This document shows positions 21,091-25,514 of a stretch of 25,514 nt of DNA, piece by piece (the first letter of the stretch is position 1; each line of letters opens with the position of its first letter). The position numbers were made by a program, and so were the translations under genes. Source of the stretch: Phallusia fumigata. Taxonomy: Eukaryota > Chordata > Ascidiacea > Phlebobranchia > Ascidiidae. The notes beneath the pieces were generated by a model. The model was not told the DNA's origin and searched no databases. It worked only from the letters and a program-made list of their open reading frames with translations. The DNA is taken from contig QXVZ01009954.1 in assembly GCA_008931825.1 (NCBI GenBank), forward strand, positions 1 to 25,514, written 5' to 3'.

Positions 21091-21911
21091 ATCGGTCACC
21101 CAGCCCTCACCTAATTTACAAAAAAAACAATTGTCGGTCAGCGGTTGGTCATCGCAAGATAACAATATGACTTGACGTGATGACGTACCACGCTACGTAC
21201 AGTTTTACATACGAAGGCGGAAAGCTGAATCACAGATTAATCACGCATGGTAACTTGCAACCATTTTGTCTTTATAACGTAAATGTCCCTGGTTGCAACG
21301 CGCAACAGTTTACTAGGTAATCTGCTACTTTACCCAGCAAGGGCTTTTGTATTTTACTTGAAAACAACAAACCTGCTATCTAACCTAATAAAAACCAGTT
21401 AAGACGACAAATTTGCAAACACTTATTTTAAAGTCACAGTACGACTCTTATATGCAATTGTTGAGGCACGGCAATATCGATCACAGATGAATTGAATTGT
21501 AAGATTAGGCGTGCAGTAACAAATTAGTTACTTGAATTAAAGAGTAAAAACAAGAGAACTGTTTTGTCAGTTGACCTTTTGCTACAAGCCCAACCACACA
21601 GAAGAGTGATTAAAACAGATCGAAACGCTTTAAGTGCGATAATGGAATAACATTTGTCCGACAAAAATGCAAAAGCGCTCCAGATAATCATAAACATCGC
21701 GAAAAAGGCTGATGAAAAGTAGTGAATGGCGAGCAATTGGAAACTTTACCACCCGTGATAAACGGTTAGTATACATCGGTGTGGAAGTTAATTCACACTG
21801 TCATGCTACAATTCCTAGGTCAAGCCAATTATTACTAGTTGGTTGAAAAAAGTTGAAAACCTATTCGACGTGAAGTCGATTACGACTCAGCAGCAAACTA
21901 AAAAATGAGGG
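21091..21911. other. Intergenic region between convergent ARF-like gene B and TBCE
   Basis: About 820 bp that must hold the 3' ends of both genes. An AATAAA on the plus strand at 21387-21392 could serve ARF-like gene B. No clear poly(A) signal was seen for TBCE on the minus strand. No gene or transposon ends found. Confidence 0.5.
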
Positions 21912-24620
21912 TCATTTGTGAAACATGCGCATTTTGCGTCTGTTCGCAATATATCGCATCCTGTCAAACTGCATCGGTTCTTGCACTTGTACAGTGTCGC
22001 CCGGTTCGATCGACACGTCATGTAAGGTCTCGTTATCGCGGTCTAGCGCCACCACGTGCTCCGGATTCTAAATCAGATGGCGAACGCCAATGTTAGCAAG
22101 TATAGGTCGTTCCTTATCACGCAAAACGTTAACTGTTTAACCTTGAAAATACCATACTTACCTCCTTGCTAACGTAAATAAGTCTCTGTTTTCGAACTTC
22201 GATCTTGGTTAAACGCTGAACAAGCATCTTAAGGTTTGCAACAGTCATGGACAGAGGAAGACGGCGCTTTACCGGTTTAAAGTTGTCTTTGATAGGAGCT
22301 TCTATAACCAGCTCTGCCAACGTTTGTAATACATGCGTAAAACTTTGAGTATCAAATAAAATCAGCTGCATTATCTTACCAATGAGGTTGCCTTTAAGAG
22401 CGCTTGACTTTTTAACAAGTTCATGATCAGCAGGTGCCCCATATTCTACAAGGCAGGATTTAGTGATTATAAAATGTCTGCACTGTAAATTGTTGGTCAC
22501 ATTAATTACACACCTTTCACCAGATCCATGTACCTCGGATGACTGAGCAAAAACTCCTGTGAGGGTTTGTTTCTTTCAGGATCTTGGTGCCCCCCAGACT
22601 CAAGCCATTGCAACCCAAACTTTTTTAGATAGTCAATTTCTGCACTATCTCTTTCCCTATCTGTGATCTAAATATAACACACTTGGCTGTTCAGCTGGGC
22701 AAGCAAATACGGAATTCTATAAAACATTTGTCTGTACCGCACTGTTATTAAGTCGTTTTAGGTGTTTCATTTTTGCCACAATCATTTCCCTTGTATCCTC
22801 ATAACTTTCCTTTTCATTGATAGGATTTTTGCGAAAGATAAGGTCAATTAGGGCAGGTAACTTACTCAGCTCATTGAAAACTTGATGCTGGAAAACATGT
22901 TAGTGCATAATAATTAAAACTTTTGCTTATACAAAGTAAATTGCAAATGCTTAAACTTACTGTTTCAAACTTGTTTTCAGCTAGTGTCATTTCTTTTACA
23001 TGAGGAAATAGGTTTTCATTGCCATAAATTTCAAATAAACCACAGCCATTGAGAAACAGTTTCTCCATTCTGTATGAAAACAACAATGTCATAACCCAGT
23101 GTGTTTTCAGGATATATTTTTACAACTCACTTTGGTAAAGTTGATAACATAGTGACCTGATCCCAGTCATCAAATGTGTTTTCTGAAAGGTTTAAAAATC
23201 TTGTCTTTTTTAAAATGTTTTCTGGGGGTGATGATATGCTAGAAATCCAGTTGCCTGCCAGGTGAAGTTCTTCAACATCTGGCCATATTTGTGCACACTT
23301 TACAACCTGTATTCATAAGTATAAGTAAAACTGCTCTTGCAAACTAAGAAAGAGAACAAAATAATGGGGATAAGTTATCTGCTTTTGCAAATTGAAATTA
23401 TAGTTTCCAATGTTTAGTAAAGAGACAAAATTAAAACAACAAAGTATGTATATTGGTATCATTGTCTGTGTACAAAAATTAAACTCAATTTTGCAAAACA
23501 AACTGTTTTTTTCTTATAATACAGTAATTTTTAGAAGGCTTTTAGAGAATTATGATTTTGACATAAAAAACTTAAGCGGTTTTACTTACGTCATCCCATG
23601 TAAGTTTGCATTTGTTTAAAATTAGTATTTTTACAGAAGAAAAAGCATCTTTTTGTGTCAAACATTCAGCACTGTATGTAAGCAGATTTTCACTGAGATT
23701 GAGAATTTTGAGGCTGGACAACTGTGATACAATGTTGCATACTGACATCCATGTTGACAACAAGTTCTTTGATATGTCCAACTCAATGATATCTAATTAC
23801 AAATGTACATGTCAAGATAAACTATTTCTTTTAGGAATAAGTGACAAGTATACACACTTGGTGCAAGCATTGATAGTTCTCCAACAGGTCCAGAAGAAGA
23901 AATAAGTAGATCACGCAAACCAATTTGCTTTAATTTTGTTAAAACACTAAAAGCATAAATTTATAATATGGTACTTTATTTTTTTGCATCAACATTATTG
24001 GCCAAAAAAATCAATAAGTACCTAAATTCCTTTTGAACTTTATCCAGACCAACTGCATCAACTTTTTTGTATTGCCCTGTTGTGGTAATCATAAACATTT
24101 CTCTCTCACCACAAACAGCAACACCCCTTGGAACACTGTATCGATCATGAATTGCTTCACAAATTGTAATGCCCTGATTTAATTTACTCCGTCGCACAAA
24201 TGATCCATTCTTAGGATTTCTATGAAAAAATATTTTCTTAACACGACTACAAGCAAAAAACATATAAAACACTGTGCTTACTTGCATGTAAAGTATACAA
24301 CACCATTTTTTGACCCATCGTGTTTTCCTCTGGAAAGGTCATCCCATTCAATTCCGATCCACTCCCCTTCAAAAAGCAAAAGGTCGGTAAAATAAAAATT
24401 TACTGATTAACAAGTCTAAACCAGATACCTTATTGTTTGTATTTCAGTTTTTTGTTATTAAGCTGCAATTTATGCGTACATCCAACAACTGATGCCCAAA
24501 ACCAAGTTTCAACTAACATGGCTTACCATCACTAGGAGGAACTAGTCCAACGAACTTCACTGTTCCCACATACCCATCAACACAAACACGGTCATTAATA
24601 ATGACTTGTGTGTCAGACAT
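21912..24620 (-). CDS. TBCE: Tubulin-folding cofactor E (11 exons, 565 aa, complete)
   Basis: Exons on the minus strand: 24620-24527, 24366-24282, 24219-24022, 23946-23858, 23792-23590, 23306-23131, 23069-22961, 22887-22738, 22667-22514, 22445-22162, 22067-21912; all GT..AG with consistent phases (1,698 bp). Residues about 8-72 are a CAP-Gly domain ([27 protein letters not shown]). Residues about 125-345 are leucine-rich repeats ([49 protein letters not shown]). Next comes the TBCE-specific linker ([34 protein letters not shown]), and residues about 475-545 form a ubiquitin-like domain. TBCE binds alpha-tubulin through CAP-Gly and, with cofactors B, C and D and Arl2, assembles or dissociates tubulin dimers in the cytosol. 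Human TBCE is 527 aa and ends in VRW; here the last exon adds a basic tail (..[10 protein letters not shown]). The gene converges with ARF-like gene B; that GTPase is not an Arl2 orthologue. Confidence 0.97.
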
Positions 24621-25035
24621 AGTTTGTAAATTTCAGAAGACTGCAATCTGCAACAACACAAAATGATAACAAAATGGTTAGTTTTTACTGCGGCGTTTTA
24701 TGACTTCGCTCTTTCAACCAACAACCTGTTTTAACCCCATTACCGTAGTATTACTCAGTAGTACAACAAATTCTTGTTCGAAAATTGAAGCCAAGGACAA
24801 AAACAAAACAAACGTGCTTTCAAAACAAATTCTGCTGCTATTTTGTACTCTGTACTGTACACATATTTTTTGACAAAAAACTTTTAAAGCTCAGAATTTT
24901 TATTCCGAATATATTTTCTCCATAATAATTTGCTTTTTCTGTAGTTTTGTCTTGATAAATTTCTAAACAAAAATGAATTTTTCAATTAACGGCTTAGTAA
25001 TAGATATCTGAACGCGTGTTCATGTACTAAATACA
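24557..25035. repeat. Contig-overlap duplication 6, left copy
   Basis: 479 bp covering part of TBCE exon 1 and its upstream flank; recurs from 25037 to the window end. Confidence 0.93.
24648..24664 (-). promoter_or_regulatory. Acceptor-like site upstream of the TBCE start
   Basis: On the minus strand TTTTGTGTTGTTGCAG ends with AG at 24649-24648, 27 bases before the ATG. It is a good 3' splice-site match, for a 5' UTR intron or spliced-leader addition. It is conserved in the duplicate copy upstream of 25100. Confidence 0.4.
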
Positions 25036-25036
25036 N
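25036..25036. other. Assembly gap (N), junction 6
   Basis: A single N between the allelic copies. Confidence 0.95.
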
Positions 25037-25100
25037 TCACTGTTCCCACATACCCATCAAGACAAACACGGTCATCAATAATGACTTGTGTGTCAGACAT
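25037..25100 (-). other. Truncated duplicate of TBCE exon 1
   Basis: The ATG at 25100 and the next 20 codons match TBCE exon 1, then the N cuts it. Two codons differ from the main copy: Asn9 to Asp and Val14 to Leu. It represents the other allele's exon start. Confidence 0.9.
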
Positions 25101-25514
25101 AGTTTGTAAATTTCAGAAGACTGCAATCTGCAACAACACAAAATGATAACAAAATGGTTAGTTTTTTACTGCGGCGTTTTATGACTTCGCTCTTTCAACC
25201 AACAACCTATTTTAACCCCATTACCGCAGTATTACTCAGTAGTACAACAAATTCTTGTTCGAAAATTGAAGCCAAGGGCAAAAACAAAACAAACGTGCTT
25301 TCAAAACAAATTCTGCTGCTATGTTGTACTCTGTACTGTTCACATATTTTTTGACAAACAACTTTTAAAGCTCAGAATTTTTATTCCAAATATATTTTCT
25401 CCATAATAATTTGCTTTTTCTGTAGTTTTGTCTTGATAACTTTCTAAACAAAACTGAATTTTTCAATTAACGGCTTAGTAATATATATCTGAACGCGTGT
25501 TCATGTACTAAATA
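25037..25514. repeat. Contig-overlap duplication 6, right copy
   Basis: Second copy of 24557-25033, with scattered substitutions; it probably continues beyond the right edge as the true upstream flank of TBCE. Confidence 0.93.

Noticed and set aside
21905-22096. Cys-rich 63-codon plus-strand ORF
   Set aside because: Antisense to TBCE exon 11, which fits the protein family and splice sites.

Overview
The window is nuclear DNA from an animal: AT-rich, with short introns bounded by GT..AG and recognisable metazoan proteins split over up to eleven exons. The compact genes, the tight same-strand spacing of two of them and the high allelic divergence fit an outbred marine invertebrate such as an ascidian (Ciona-like). 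That taxon call is inference only.

Layout, left to right. (1) 3-678, minus: the first three exons of an ABHD1/ABHD3-type alpha/beta hydrolase (paralogue A), which runs off the left edge exactly at a splice donor. (2) 3956-7374, minus: a complete eight-exon tandem paralogue (B, 384 aa) with an intact Ser-Asp-His triad. (3) 7559-8011, minus: a single-exon gene for a TFPT/INO80F-like coiled-coil protein; its poly(A) signal lies only about 60 bp before the paralogue B start codon. (4) 8012-10873: intergenic, with two short non-autonomous DNA transposons flanked by perfect 8-bp target-site duplications. (5) 10874-12150 and 15408-19701, plus: two tandem ARF-family small GTPases (190 and 202 aa) that share their first two intron positions; the second carries a hAT-like MITE in intron 2. 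(6) 21912-24620, minus: a complete eleven-exon gene for tubulin-folding cofactor E (TBCE; CAP-Gly, leucine-rich repeats, ubiquitin-like domain; 565 aa).

The most striking large-scale structure is six short runs of N (1-2 bases). Each is flanked by a direct duplication that ends exactly at the N on one side and starts exactly after it on the other. Copies are 222 to about 1,320 bp and range from identical to a few percent diverged. They are best read as overlapping, often allelic, contig ends placed side by side by the assembler. They create false second copies of ARL-B exons 1, 3 and 5 and of TBCE exon 1, so gene models must skip them.

The genes do not form one pathway: lipid hydrolases, a chromatin-remodelling subunit, membrane-traffic GTPases and a tubulin chaperone. 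The supported relationships are two local tandem duplications (ABHD, ARF) and a possible operon-like TFPT to ABHD-B pair. No convincing new multi-gene system was found. The less expected items are the three TSD-flanked MITEs, an intronic ORF with a zinc-finger-like Cys/His pattern, and acceptor-like sequences just upstream of several start codons that could mark spliced-leader addition or 5' UTR introns.
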